The notes under the pieces are model-generated. The model worked only from the letters and a program-made list of their open reading frames with translations, was not told where the DNA came from and did no database searches. Both the position numbers and the translations under genes were made by a program. A DNA stretch of 64,000 nucleotides from Pomacea canaliculata (lineage: Eukaryota > Mollusca > Gastropoda > Architaenioglossa > Ampullariidae), in contig NC_037593.1 in assembly GCF_003073045.1 (NCBI RefSeq), positions 7,741,525 to 7,805,524 on the forward strand, given 5' to 3'. This document shows, in pieces, positions 22,635 through 34,190 of the stretch (position 1 is its first letter; each line of letters opens with the position of its first letter).

Positions 22635-23589
22635 TAGGAAGATGGCGGATGGATGAGGTGGAACCTACTTTGTCTTCGGTCTTGCCTGATGGGTTATTGC
22701 TGCTTCCCTAGGCTTCGCTGTCAACTTTAATTTGATGCGTGCCTAGCTGCGGCAGTTTGGATATGCTGCTCTTCCATTCTAGTGACCTCGGTTTTGGTTC
22801 TGTTGTGTGGGAGATGATCAGTGGCGACCGTTCTTTACAGTTTCATCTTCACCTTCTTTCAGTGGATTGTATGTCATCGTTCTGCTTCAGACAGATCGTA
22901 TGGGTCTATGTGAATCTCTGTGATATACTGATCTGCGAGTGAATTTTCTCCGAGTGTGGTGTCTACAGGCAGTAGTTGTGGCTATGTGGTCTTCTTATAC
23001 TTTATCAACATTTATTTTTGTTGTGCTTCAGTACTCAGTCTGCTGCGTTTCTACGTCATTGTACATTGTCGTCACTGCTGACATCACCGCATGACGGAGT
23101 AAAGACCGAACTATAACACTGAACCCATTCATGCTGAGCTTTTGAACTTTGTATATCCAACACCAGGTTATTGGCAATTGTTACCCTTTCCGTCCATCCG
23201 ACTATAATTACTATAATTAATAACCACCGTATACGTCACAGAGTGTCTGGGGTGTCTATGTAGAGGTAGCACCTTTGACTTTCCGGCAGCAGTGTCCCTT
23301 GGGACAGACGGGAGCACTGGTCCTCACATGGCACTCAACTCTCACAGCTGGCTCCAGGTCCTTAACCTGGCTACACCCCGGTAACCGCTTCTGCTGGCGG
23401 GCCAAACGCTGTGAGGGGCTCACGTGTTCTTACGCACGTCAATACAAATACTTGGAGAGGAGATGGGCGCCGCCAAGTTCGCCAAAGCCCACTGAAAGGA
23501 CTCATGGACGCACAACAGAAAAGATGTCTGTTGCTGCTGCCGGAAGGTCCCCCCTACGCCCGGACCGGGCATGGAACTGAACTGAACTG
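22635..23589 (+). mobile_element. Retroposon (955 bp) with RTE-like LINE tail, copy 1
   Basis: Inserted at the end of a body and flanked by the 9-bp direct repeat AATACTACG (22626-22634 and 23590-23598). Its 3' end TCTGTTGCTGCTGCCGGAAG through GGACCGGGCATGG nearly equals the 3' end of the LINE at 15706-16230, followed by a (CTGAA)n tail. The last 101 codons form an open frame ending [17 protein letters not shown]. It is either a long SINE using the LINE tail or a truncated relative of that LINE; the 5' part (TAGGAAGATGGCGG...) is not recognised. Confidence 0.75.
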
Positions 23590-25236
23590 AATACTACGAA
23601 TCGGGTATACTGTCATTCAGTTCCCGTCTTGGAGCGGGCAAGATGTGACATGTGTTGGTTCCAGCTGTCAGCTTACTCTTGACGTTGAACACCTCGAATC
23701 TCTGCGCCGATGAAAGGCCATCGATGAGCTGCGAGAAAGATGGAAGAGCTGATCTGCTCGCCAGCACGATTCCTGCGGAGGAGCATTGCAGGGCCCTCCG
23801 TGTCGCAAGAGACTGTTGAGTGCTGCAGTGATTAATGACATTTAATAAACTGCATAGTCACCTGGTTTCGTTGTTGTTGTTGTTGTTTTTGTTTTTGGTG
23901 GATGTAGGAATGTGGGCTCAGAGATTCAATCTTTGCTGTGAGCGTGAGTTGCTGTCACTAGTCTCTGGTCTCGCTATAGACATATCGTGTACACAGTGAA
24001 CTGAAAGTGTATCCGGAAGAGGTAGACATCACATCATCGTCAGTCACAACCCCAGCCAGCGGTTATCTGACGACCTACTCAATGCTGATTGGCGGCCGGT
24101 GATCCCATTGATAAGATGCTGCTGTCATCAAAACAACTTACAAGCCTTTAGCTACTTTCCTTGGTGGTGAAGGCCATATTGTCACGTGGTCTGTTATCAC
24201 AAGATGTCAGCACCGACTGGCCCCACACCAAATGGCAAGAAAAGAAAAGTGTGTTTGACTTCTTACAGCTTTTCTGATGTCCTGGTGGCTAGAGGATTGA
24301 TCTAAAGGTGTAATTACCATGTTTCCCCGAAAATAAGACTTGGTTTTATATTATTTTTTTTGCTTCAAAGGAAGTATTTGGGTTTATTTTCAGTTGATGT
24401 CTGATTTTTTTATGTCCAAAAGTTTACTTTGTTCAAGTACAAAATTCTCATTTATTCAAACAGTCATGTCAACTTTTTCTGGATAGTCATATCTCACAAC
24501 ATTATTTATTTACATTAGTATTATTACTTTATAATTCAATCTGTCCGTCGTGTGTTTCAACTGACATTATCGTCGGAGACTGTGCGCGTGTAATTGAAAG
24601 AAAGAAGGTAAAGAGAAATACAATTGATAAAAAAAACGACTTGAAAGCAACTATTCAAATACTCGCATATTCTTAAAACATTATCATTGACATTGGTTTA
24701 TTTTTCTCCCCAGGACCCGGTTGCATTGCTCGGGCGCAAGGCCTTAGTCGGGACGTAGCAGGGGTATAGTACCCGACTAAATTTACGACCGTTGCATTGC
24801 TCCCGACTAGGCGAATTTTAGTCCGCAGCTCGGGTGTAACTTTAGTCCAACCAGGGGGTTGGCGTAGCAGCCGACTAGCAAGTGACTAACTGACGAGCGT
24901 CCACAGCAACTCGGTTTTCGTTTATAAATTTTACAGAAGAAACGTAGGACGACGATGTGAAACTTGTTTTTGGTAGATGAAAGTTATATACTTTTACAAA
25001 ATGGACCTTAAACTTGTTAATCGTTATCGTGAACTTTAACAAAATACGGCGAAAGCGAGCCTTCGGAGTCACGTTTTCGATTCTATTCTTCGGGATGTTT
25101 TCAAACAGTTTCAGGAGATACGATCAACATGCATAGGTCGACAGTTTCTCGAACAATTCACTGTTTCTAAGGCTCTTTCCAAATCGTCTAAATAAATCAA
25201 ATACCTAGCCAGAGGGATGAAAAAGAGCAGAAATCA

Positions 25237-25488
25237 TAATTTTACGCAATCGCTGGATTTCCAAGCGTGTTTGGGTGCGTAAATGACACTCATGTAAAAA
25301 TACAGGGACCGTCTGAGCACGAACGTGAATTTGTAAATAAAAAAGGTTATCATTCAATAAATGTACAGCTAGTTTGTGATAGTGGCATAAATATAATTAA
25401 CTGTGTTGTTAAGTATTCTGGAAATAGTCATGACACTAGGATTTTGACCGAGTCAAAGCTGTACCGAGCTTATGAAGTACATCCTTGA
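25237..25488 (+). pseudogene. Harbinger DDE transposase fragment
   Basis: The frame reads IAGFPSVFGCVNDTHVKIQG, PSEHEREFVNKKGYHSINVQ, LVCDSGINIINCVVKYSGNS, HDTRILTESKLYRAY. This is the HARBI1-type catalytic core segment: the usual VDGTH appears as VNDTH (first catalytic Asp altered or shifted) and the second, in SHDTRI, is kept. A GDxGYP block is not found. A possible remnant of the later Glu block (QERIED) follows at about 25508-25525 in another frame, which implies an internal loss. Not expected to be active. Confidence 0.8.
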
Positions 25489-28442
25489 TTAGTCACGGGA
25501 TAAACTCAAGAAAGAATTGAAGATGCAACAGTGTGCTGAAAACACGCCTTCCTTGCCTTTTAAAGAAACATCAAGGTATGTCATACTAAATTATATTGGA
25601 GTCATAAGTTTTGGAAACAATATTTTTACATTATATTTGAATATTATGTCCACATGAAGGAAGAGAAAATTATAATAACTGCCTTATGTTTTTTTTTCAA
25701 GTTAGTGTCTTATATGTTAATAAATTAATATATTATATTTTGCACAAATAACAAAGAGCAGAAAGTAATGGGCATGTTTGAATGTGTTCACATGTGTCTC
25801 TTCAGTAAAACTTTTGCATGTATAACACATGCACACCTTTCAAGCCATGTTTCCCCTAAAGAAATAAATTAACATATATTTATGCACTTACATCTAAGCT
25901 TTTTCTCATGTATACTGTTCAGTTTTGTTATTAATTTGGTTACTATCATTTTCTAGGTTTAGCAGTTGTTGTGTGCCCATGTCATTTGTATAAAGATGCA
26001 GAATATATGATTCCTTTTTGCCTATTTGCAGGTACAGTCCAAAGAGAGCTATAGTTATCATCATGGCATGCATAGTATTACACAAGTATAGTATGCATTC
26101 TGTATGATGAGCATGATGATAATCATGATGTTGAACTTTATGGAGGTCAACAAGCCTTAAGTGCAAGAACAAAGCAAGAATCCCTTATTCACAGATCCTT
26201 CTCCTAGAGGTTTAATATTTGATGGTAAAGTACAATTTTTTTTTTACGCAGAATTTCAAAGTTAAAATTAAGACATGTCTTTTTCATCAGATTAAGCAAA
26301 ACTTGTGATCAGCATAAGTCCTCCTAGAGGTTTAAGATGAAGGCTAGATGAATAACAGCCTCAAACATGCATAGTGTCATATATGTAGACCAGCCAGCCT
26401 TGTCAATAATTTTAGAAGCTTTTGTATAAAGATGTCTGGTGAAAGTTCATAAAGAGTTTCAAATATGCGACACAGGACTAGTTTTAAATAATGATTACCC
26501 TGTATTTGGTTAATGGTATAGGAAGGTGTGATTACTGTGGGGAGGGATGTGTGGAGGTCAAATGTCCCATCACCATGAAAGGTAGAAACAAAAGTGCTGA
26601 TGATTTTGGATGGTGAACATCTTCAAACAGTGGGAGCTTTAAACTAAGCACAACACCTAGTTATTTTACCCAGGTACAGCTTCAAATGTTCCTTACTGGA
26701 ACTTATGATTTTCTTGTATGGTCACCACCCTCACTCATTATTACTAATACAGTGTATGTTTCCCTGATTCTGGAATGTTGCAGCACAGAGGGACTCTCAT
26801 TTCCACAAGTGTTGCAGCAGGGACCAGATGATGGAAGCTATATGATTCTTTGTGACACTCTCCCTATCAGGGCTTACAATGAAGAGGGTACCAACTGGGA
26901 AAAAGATGTGCTTCTAGAAAGTGGTTTAAATTTGTATGAAGCCAGATAATTCAAGCAATTTTCTCTTTTTTTTATAATATTTTTTTTACAGTAAAAGAGC
27001 TTTTTTCAGTGAAAATAGTTTTGTCTTAGTTTTAAATATCTGTGTGGCTCAATAAGCACACATTGTAGGTTTTCGAGCCTACATGTAAATACTGCAGTTC
27101 TTAGCGTTTACAGGTGTATATTTACAAATTTTAGTGTGCACATGTTTTTTTTCCCTCTGTTGGAGCACCCCTTTGCCATGGTCAAGTGGCATGCTTGTCA
27201 CAATGACCCCCAGAAATATGCCGACAGGAGCACTAGCTCCTGGCATAGTCACCCATTTTGGAGAGATCAAAAGTAGTTCACTGATCCTCTAGGTTAAAGG
27301 GGATGGGCAATCGACTAACAATTCATTCATATAAAAGCATATGGTTATTGAAACTGGCGGCATCCCAACAAACTGTGGGACATGTCTGAGATGGCAATTA
27401 CTAGATTGCGTACTGAAAAATATTTCATTTATAATACACAATATGCAAAAAACAGATATACATGAACTACAATTATGTTTGTACCTGGATTCACCTTTTC
27501 AACTGAACAATTTTCATTATCACATCAATAAAGTAGAGAGGGAGCACTTGAACTGTTATTGAATAGTCCTGAGCTCATTTCAATAGGGGAGAGAGCAGTA
27601 ACATTACATTTCTCGCTTGCTGCTGACTAGAATGAAAACCAATACATAGTGTACGGCAGAATTTACTTTTAATGATTGCAAAAAAAAAAAAAAATTTATA
27701 TATATGCATATATGCTGTCTGTCAACTCCTTTTTCAAGACAAGGATTTAGGATTCTTGCACTTTCTTTTTTTTATTCCCTCCAAAAATATGTAAATTTTA
27801 ACATGTTAGAATGTTGGTACCATGCAACATAACAGACATACAGGTTGCACTCAATTCATCAACCAATACATGAATGCTGACTAATAGTGACATGATCTAA
27901 TACACATTCAGCTATGAGGACTTAAGACTGAAAAGTTTAATGAATCAACACAAAAAAGAACTACAGCTAGTAAGTTCCAACTAATTACAATAATATATAA
28001 AGTAAAATAAAAATTACATTAATATTTAAGAACTATAAACGTTTAAAAAACTGCCATGATTCATGATACTGGCTATAAATAGAGAAGAATGATCAATTAA
28101 CAGAGCGTTTAAATATTTTTTAGTAACTGATGTGTTCAACGCCATTGAAACTTGGATTAATAATGATAAATGCAAAATTTGTAAAGCACATATCCTCCTA
28201 AGGAGCTTGCTCTTAGCTCTTAAGAACAAGAACAAAACATGGACAACATGCAAGGAACAGGAAAACAAATAACATATGAACTATAAAAGAATACACAACA
28301 GTACTAACAAAGAATAAATTCAAATACAGAAAACAAAGAGGAACTAAATAACAAGAGCTGAGAGTAACATGTTATTGAAACATATCATGATTATGCAACC
28401 CAAACATAATTTAGGATTGCATCAATCTACTCTGCAATCTGA

Positions 28443-28858
28443 GGTTGTGGACTTCATTTTGTACAGGGCCGCTTTACATTGTGGACATTGTTTATCACTC
28501 GCGGAGCATTTCTTCATTGCCTGAAAATAACAAATTGCAACCTGTGTCAGCCAGAGCGATACTTTATTTTCCAAATTGATTCCACCTATCCAAAAAAACT
28601 ATTTTTATGCATTACTTTTGTGGTTGTTTACATGCAAAAAACTTAAAACAGTTTATTTACCTCGTGCATTGATCGTTCTGCCGATGACTGGGCACACGCC
28701 GTCCTCGCCACATCTTTCCGCTACTTCTTTTAGTTGCAGTCCTTCGAAATTTTGACAAGAGCAACGTCTGATTTGCAGCGACTGTCACTATTAATCCATA
28801 GACGTTTTATTTTTCAATTTGTCTTTCACTTTAGCATCTGACATTTTCGAGATTAGAG
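28443..28858 (-). pseudogene. Possible second Harbinger gene remnant (low confidence)
   Basis: On the minus strand an ATG at about 28858 starts MSDAKVKDKLKNKTSMD and then stops. Further on, an open stretch VARTACAQSSAERSMHE ends at a possible donor (GAG|GTAAAT near 28661), and after an acceptor (TATTTTCAG near 28520) comes MKKCSASDKQCPQCKAALYK, ending DCRVD and stop. Harbingers usually carry a second, Myb/SANT-type gene; no SANT domain is recognisable here. Confidence 0.25.
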
Positions 28859-29084
28859 TGATCTCCCGCGTGAAAATTTCGTTTCGCGGTGGAAGCCCGT
28901 GAAGGTTTTTGTAAAACCCTTAGTCCGTAGTTACTAGTTCGGACGTGGCTAGTCGCGAGCCTAGTCCAGAGCAGTGCAACCGGCGTAAGTGAGGAGACTA
29001 GCTAGTCGGGTATAAGGGGGTTTAGTCGGGACTAGCAGGGGACTAGCTACGCCCGAGCAATGCAACCGGGTCCAGGAGGGGAGT

Positions 29085-29222
29085 TGGCCAGCCCTGGAGG
29101 TACATCACCAGGCCGACCCGTGGCAGAGGTGGAACAAGTCCCTAACCCTCCGTCATGATCTCTAAATCAGTGTAATATCGAAGTCCCCATATGGGGGAAC
29201 GTATCAGATATTATACTGATAA
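29085..29222 (-). pseudogene. U2 snRNA-derived segment, copy 2
   Basis: Same layout as the other copies. It begins TTATCAGTATAATATCTGAT and continues with the GTTCCCCCATATGGGGAC hairpin region, TTGCTCCACCTCTGCC and TACCTCCAGGG. The Harbinger transposon ends about 12 bases from its 3' side. Its upstream variable segment is unlike that of any other copy. Confidence 0.65.
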
Positions 29223-29733
29223 TAATTTTTTAAAATTTCGACGTTACTTACAGAAAGAAAACTACTTTTCAGCTTCACGATCGTCGAGCGATAACTGTCC
29301 AGTGCAGAAACACGGAAAGACTTGCATTTAGCTTTACGTACTATTCAGGTTTGGTAACACAACATACTATTTAAATACTTTTTACTTTAAATGTTCTGCA
29401 TATATACAACTGTGTTTATATTTTCTAACTGCTAATATTATTTATTACATTGTACCGTATTTTGGGTAACAGTTTTATTTACCTTAATGAAAACATTTAC
29501 TTTTTAAAATAATATTTCTCCTTACGTGTCCAGTGTTAAATGGAAACAACTAATGTACATGGAAACAATTCTCTCACTACTAAATTTGTAAAATGGCAGA
29601 TTGATTATAATAAAAGCATCGCATACCAGACGTATTCTACAATTCAGCACCTGACACTGATATTGTATGTAATTTTCTTAATCCATTTAACTGAAAACGT
29701 TTAATTTTGTTTTTTTTTGTAACTTATAATACT

Positions 29734-32700
29734 ATAAAATCGAGTGTCATACCAAATGTGTCATTCACTAGCATCTCGACTTCCTAAGCTTTGCAAGTTT
29801 TCAAGACGTGTTTCTGTTTATGTTGCAGGTTTAAGCAGAACTGTGTTTGCATACAACAAGTCGCGTGACTGGAGGATGGACAGTGAGACCGGCAGTGTGA
29901 CTACAGGATTGCAGGCAAAGGGAGGGAAGTCTTTGTTCACTGGTAACGTAGTTGTTTCCCTTACATAAGAACAGGTTTCTTTACAGCGCAGGTATAAATC
30001 AATCAGCCAAATGCCATTCATGATAAAATATTCAGATTTACGTGAATGAAAATTACCTTTTTCTCGTTTTGAATTTAGTCCTAAGCTGAGCTCCATATCC
30101 CTCCTTTACAGATGCTCAGCTTACACCGCAGTTATTGCTTACTTTGTGATCTAATCTTATTTATTTCAAAAAATGTTTTTTTTTTTTTTAAAGTTCAGTG
30201 CAATGGTATTTTTAAGGTTATTCCATTATTGCAGTCCACTGGCTCCTCATTTAGCTAAGCATAAATTACTTTTGTTCTCATGTTGAGGGCTTTCACTTTG
30301 TCTTGGCGCTTCTTTGGATAGGATAAATGATGCGCTCGCTTGCAACACGTCGTACAATTAACTGGAATAAATATTCAGACAAAAATATTTTAATTGCTCC
30401 TCGTGTTTCTTATTGCAAGCCAGTATGTGTGTTTTTTGATAGGACAAAAATAACTAGTTAAAAATATACACAGCATTAAACATAACAATATTACACCCAA
30501 ACATATATTAACAAAAAATATTAACAAGAATGTACAAGTGTCAAAAACAAGAGTTCTTTTCACATATTCGAAATCTGGGTTACGAAAAGTCTTTGTTCAT
30601 TCGTTGCTTTCACATATTCTTCTTTCAAGTTGCGTCGGGGGTGCGGCGAGGAGGATTTCCCCCTCTCGCTCTGTTGCTTTCACATTAGCTTACCCCACAG
30701 GTCGAGGTAGTGCTCTTCTGGCAAAGTGTCTTTGTTCTTCTTCAATCTTGCGTTGACCCTCGAGGTGAAGGCGTCTGCTATCTGGGGTGGTGATACAATG
30801 AGTCTGTGGAGGCGTGCTTTGTTTCTTAGTGTCCATATTGCTTGTTTGTACTCTGTGAGAAAGATGGTTGCTGCTGTTTGGGATGCTGTCGATAGGGCGG
30901 GTGGGAGGGTGTTGAAGCGTATGCAGGCTAGTGTGGGTGTTGTGTTTGCGAGTTTGTTCAACAGTGTGGCTAGTTGCTTGTGTGTTTGCTGTAGGTGCGT
31001 GCAGTGGAAGAGGATGTGTTCTGTTGTTTCGCTTTTGTTCTGGCAGAAGGCGCACATCTTTTGTTTTGTAATGCCTCTGCGGTGTAGGGTGTCTGCGACT
31101 GGGAGGATGTCGTGTGCAATTTTGAAAGACGTGTCTAAGGTGCATGGGTCTACGTGTTTGTTGCTAAGGTGTTTGAATGTGTTTGCGAAGTTTATTCGTG
31201 GGAAGGCTTGGAGTACTCTTGGGGGTATAGTGCGTTTGGTTAGAAGTGCTTGATATAGAGTTTTCGTTTTCGTGTCTGAGTTCAGACTGAAGTAGGGGTC
31301 TGCCGCGAGAAGGTTGTTGAGAGCTGTGCGGCAAGACTGGTAGAAAGGGGGTATGTCTTCGGTGCTGTGTGGATGTTTGTTGGTGAAGGGGTAGTTGCTG
31401 AACCTCCTCCTCAGGTCTAGCCCAACCATAGGTGGCCGTAGTGTGTCCAGTCCTGTTCGTCATTGCCGAACAGTCCTGTCACCTGGGCCAGGATGTGGCT
31501 TTCCGTCTTGGAGGGTATGTTCAGCAGGCCTATCCCTCCTTCTTTGGGGTGCAGGTAGAGGGTCTTCCACTCAATTGGTTCGTGACCATCGTTCCATAGA
31601 AAACGGAAGATGGCCCTTTCTATTTGTGTGGTGTAGTGTGGTGGTATTGGTAATACTGAGGATAGGTACCACAGTTTTGACAAGACTGTGGTGTTTATGA
31701 TGTTGGCTTTTTCATATAGTGAGATGCGGCGGAGTCTGGAGAGATTCAGTGTTGCAGTTATCTTTGTCAGGACTGGGTGCCAAAGGTCGTCTTGTGTGAC
31801 GTCACCGAAAGGCACCCCGTATATTGTCAGTTTGTCCGTCCATGTAATGTCTGGGGCTTGTCGATGTCTCTCCTCATTTTCCTATGAGCATGCCTTTTGT
31901 TTTTGTTATGTTTAGTTTGGCGCCTGAAGCCTTACTGTACTGGTGGAAGTGTGTTATCACCCTCCTGACTGACTGGTGGTTATTGAGAAAGAAGTTGCTG
32001 TCGTCTGCGTATGCAGACACTTTGCACTCCTCCGGTTGCCCGGTATGGAGATCCCTTTAATGTGTTTGTCTTGCCTTATTTGATGAGGACAGGTTCAAGG
32101 CATAGAATGTACAGCAAGGGAGAAAGGCTGCAGCCTTGTCTGACAGACCTGGTTATTGTGAAAGAGTCGGAGACGTGTTGGTTTACGATGACACTGCTGT
32201 GTATGTCTGTGTATATTGTGGATATCCAGTGTAAGAAGTGTGTGTTGAAGCGAAGGCTTGGAGGGTTTGCAGGAGGTATTGGTGTGAGACTCTGTCGAAT
32301 GCTTTCTCCTGGTCTACTGATAAGATGAGATTTGAGTAGCCTCGGTTGTTGCAGTATTCTATTATGTCTCTTATTAGGTGGCAGTTGTTTGTTATAGACC
32401 TACCTGGGATTCCGCATGTTTGGTTGCTGTGGATGACTTGGTGGAGGTGTGGTTTGATGCGATTGCAGAGTGTTTTTGGTGAGTATTTTGTAGTCTGTGT
32501 TGAGGAGTGATATGGGTCTGTAGTTTGTCATGTGTTGGGGGTTATTGGGGTCTTTACAGATTAGAGTGATGTAAGATTCTTTTTGCGTTTTTGTCAGGTG
32601 ACCAGCCTCGTATGTTGCGGTGTATACTTTGATTAGTATGGGTCCAAGGTGTTTGAGGAAGGCTGAGTAGAATTCTTTTGGTAGGCCGTCGGAGCCTGGC

Positions 32701-33221
32701 GTTTTGTTTGGTTTCATGCCCTTGAGGGCATTTTCTATTTCTGATAAAGTTATTGGTGTGCCTAAGTTTTCTGTCGCCTCGCCGTCTAGTTGTGGGAGGT
32801 CTTGTAGAAGGTGTTTTTGGGTTTCGGGGTCTGTGGTCTCTGCTGTGCATAGTTGTGAATAAAAGGCCTTGAAGGAGTTGAGTATATCGCTCGGGTTTGT
32901 TCGAAGCTGCCCGTCTTGACCTATGATGTTGGCTATAGTTTTGCGTTTACCTCGTTGGAGTTCTTTTTGGCAGAAGAAGTTACTTGGTGTTTCCGGTGCG
33001 GATCCTAGCGGTGTTCTAGCCCGGATTTGGGCGCCTGTTGTTTTCTCCTCGTGTAGCTGTTGCAGTCTGTTTTTGATGGTGTTCATTCCAGCTAAGTTTT
33101 TGTGTTGTTCTAGTATTCGGTATTGTGCACTGAGGGCTCTAATTTCCTTGTTTCTGGCTTTTGCTTTCGTTTGCTGTGTTGGTTTTTTTTTTTTTTTTGG
33201 TTTTTTTTGGTTTTGTTTTTT
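29734..33221 (-). mobile_element. L1/Tx1-type LINE block, copy 1 (frame broken)
   Basis: Same block as at 39489-42972. Against that copy I see about seven single-base differences in length, all in homopolymer runs: near 31429 (CCCC to CCC), 31855, 31879, 32038, 32079, 32251 and 32474. The RT is therefore split into pieces at 30680-31429, 31417-31815 and 32400-33317. It keeps the complete CxxC of the knuckle (CAFCQNKSETTEHILFHC). Confidence 0.8.
30680..31429 (-). pseudogene. RT C-terminal part of LINE copy 1
   Basis: 249 codons covering the region after the RT thumb, including the zinc-knuckle-like motif CAFCQNKSETTEHILFHC. It is downstream of the frame breaks. Confidence 0.75.
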
Positions 33222-33317
33222 GGTGGATGTAGGAATGTGGGCTCCGAGATTCAGTGTTTGCTGTGAGCGTGAGTTGCTGTCACTAGTCTCGGGTCTCGCT
33301 ATAGACATATCGTGCAC
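32400..33317 (-). pseudogene. RT N-terminal part of LINE copy 1
   Basis: 305 codons from the body-derived start through NYRPISLLNTDYKILT, ending soon after because of a one-base expansion of a T run near 32474. Confidence 0.75.
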
Positions 33318-34050
33318 ACAGTGAACTGAAAGTGTATCCGGAAGAGGTAGACATCACATCATCGTCAGTCACAACCCCAGCCAGCGGTTATCTGACGACC
33401 AACTCAATGCTGATTGGCGGCCGGTGATCCCATTGATAAGATGATCCTGATAAGATGATCCAACTTACAAGCCTTCAGCTACTTTCCTTGGTGGTGAAGG
33501 CCATATTGTCACGTGGTCTGTTATCACAAGATGTCAGCACCGACTGGCCCCACACCAAATGGCAAGAAAACAAAAGTGTGTTTGACTTCTTACAGCTTTT
33601 CTGATGTCCTGGTGGCTAGAGGATTGATCTATTAATTACCATGTTTCCCCTAAAAGACTTTGTTTTATATTATTTTTTCGCTCCAAAGGAAGTATTTGGG
33701 TTTATTTTCAGTTGATGTCTGATTTTTTTATGTCCAAAAGTTTACTTTGTTCAAGTACAAAATTTGTCATTTATTCAAACACAGTCATGTCAACTTTTTC
33801 TGGATAGTCATATCTCACAACATTATTTATTTACATATTAGTATTGTTACTTTATAATTCAATCTGTCTGTCGTGTGTTTCAACGGACATTATCGTCGGA
33901 GACTGAGCAGAGAAGCGGGTGTAATTGAAAGTACGCAGTGATAAAGAGAAATACAATTTATACAAACGACTTGAAAGGAAATATTTAAAAACTCACATAT
34001 TTTTATAACATTATCATTGATATTGGTTTACTATTCTCCCCTGGAGGGGA

Positions 34051-34190
34051 GTGGGCCATCCCTGGAGGTACATCACCAGGCCGACCCTTGGCAGAGGTGG
34101 AGCAAGTCCCTAACCCTCTGTCATGTTCTATAACAAAGTGTGATATCGAAGTCCCCATATGGGGGACGTATCAGATATTGAACTGATAAG
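34051..34190 (-). pseudogene. U2 snRNA-derived segment, copy 3 (reference copy)
   Basis: The minus strand reads CTTATCAGTTCAATATCTGA (U2 stem-loop IIa), ACGTCCCCCATATGGGGACT (IIb), a region where the Sm site ATTTTTG is expected but TTTGTTATAG is found, GGGACTTGCTCCACCTCTGC (stem III region) and GGCCTGGTGATGTACCTCCA GGGATGGCC (stem-loop IV). Comparison is with the remembered human and fly U2 sequences. Both arms of IIa and IIb are preserved. Without a normal Sm site or the 5' third it is not expected to make a functional U2, so it is called a derivative. Confidence 0.8.

Larger units (their letters stand above)
24714..29072. mobile_element. PIF/Harbinger DNA transposon (4359 bp)
   Basis: Perfect terminal inverted repeats of 23 bases starting GACCCGGTTGCATTGCTCGG. 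The flanking 3-bp duplication is CAG (24711-24713 and 29073-29075), in agreement with the CWG-type targets I recall for some animal Harbingers. About 60-85 bases inside each end is a second copy of the TIR core (GTTGCATTGCTC at 24791-24802; GTTGCACTGCTC, reverse, at 28969-28980), and both ends are rich in GACTAG. The element interrupts a repeat body in the centre of a CTCCCC/GGGGAG palindrome. It encodes a degenerate transposase piece. Most of its interior (25.6-28.4 kb) is AT-rich with no recognised gene. Confidence 0.9.
20673..33221 (-). repeat. Partial left unit with two bodies and the Harbinger insertion
   Basis: Order: short spacer, body, retroposon insertion, short spacer, body (interrupted by a DNA transposon), LINE block. 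It lacks one of the three bodies of the complete units and is more diverged from them. Confidence 0.8.

Noticed and set aside
26686-26949. 87-codon frame inside the Harbinger element
   Set aside because: No similarity that I recognise to transposase or SANT proteins. It may be chance in AT-rich filler.
34051-34190. A functional U2 snRNA gene
   Set aside because: The 5' third, with the stem I region and branch-point pairing, is absent and the Sm site is altered in every copy, so it is called a derivative.
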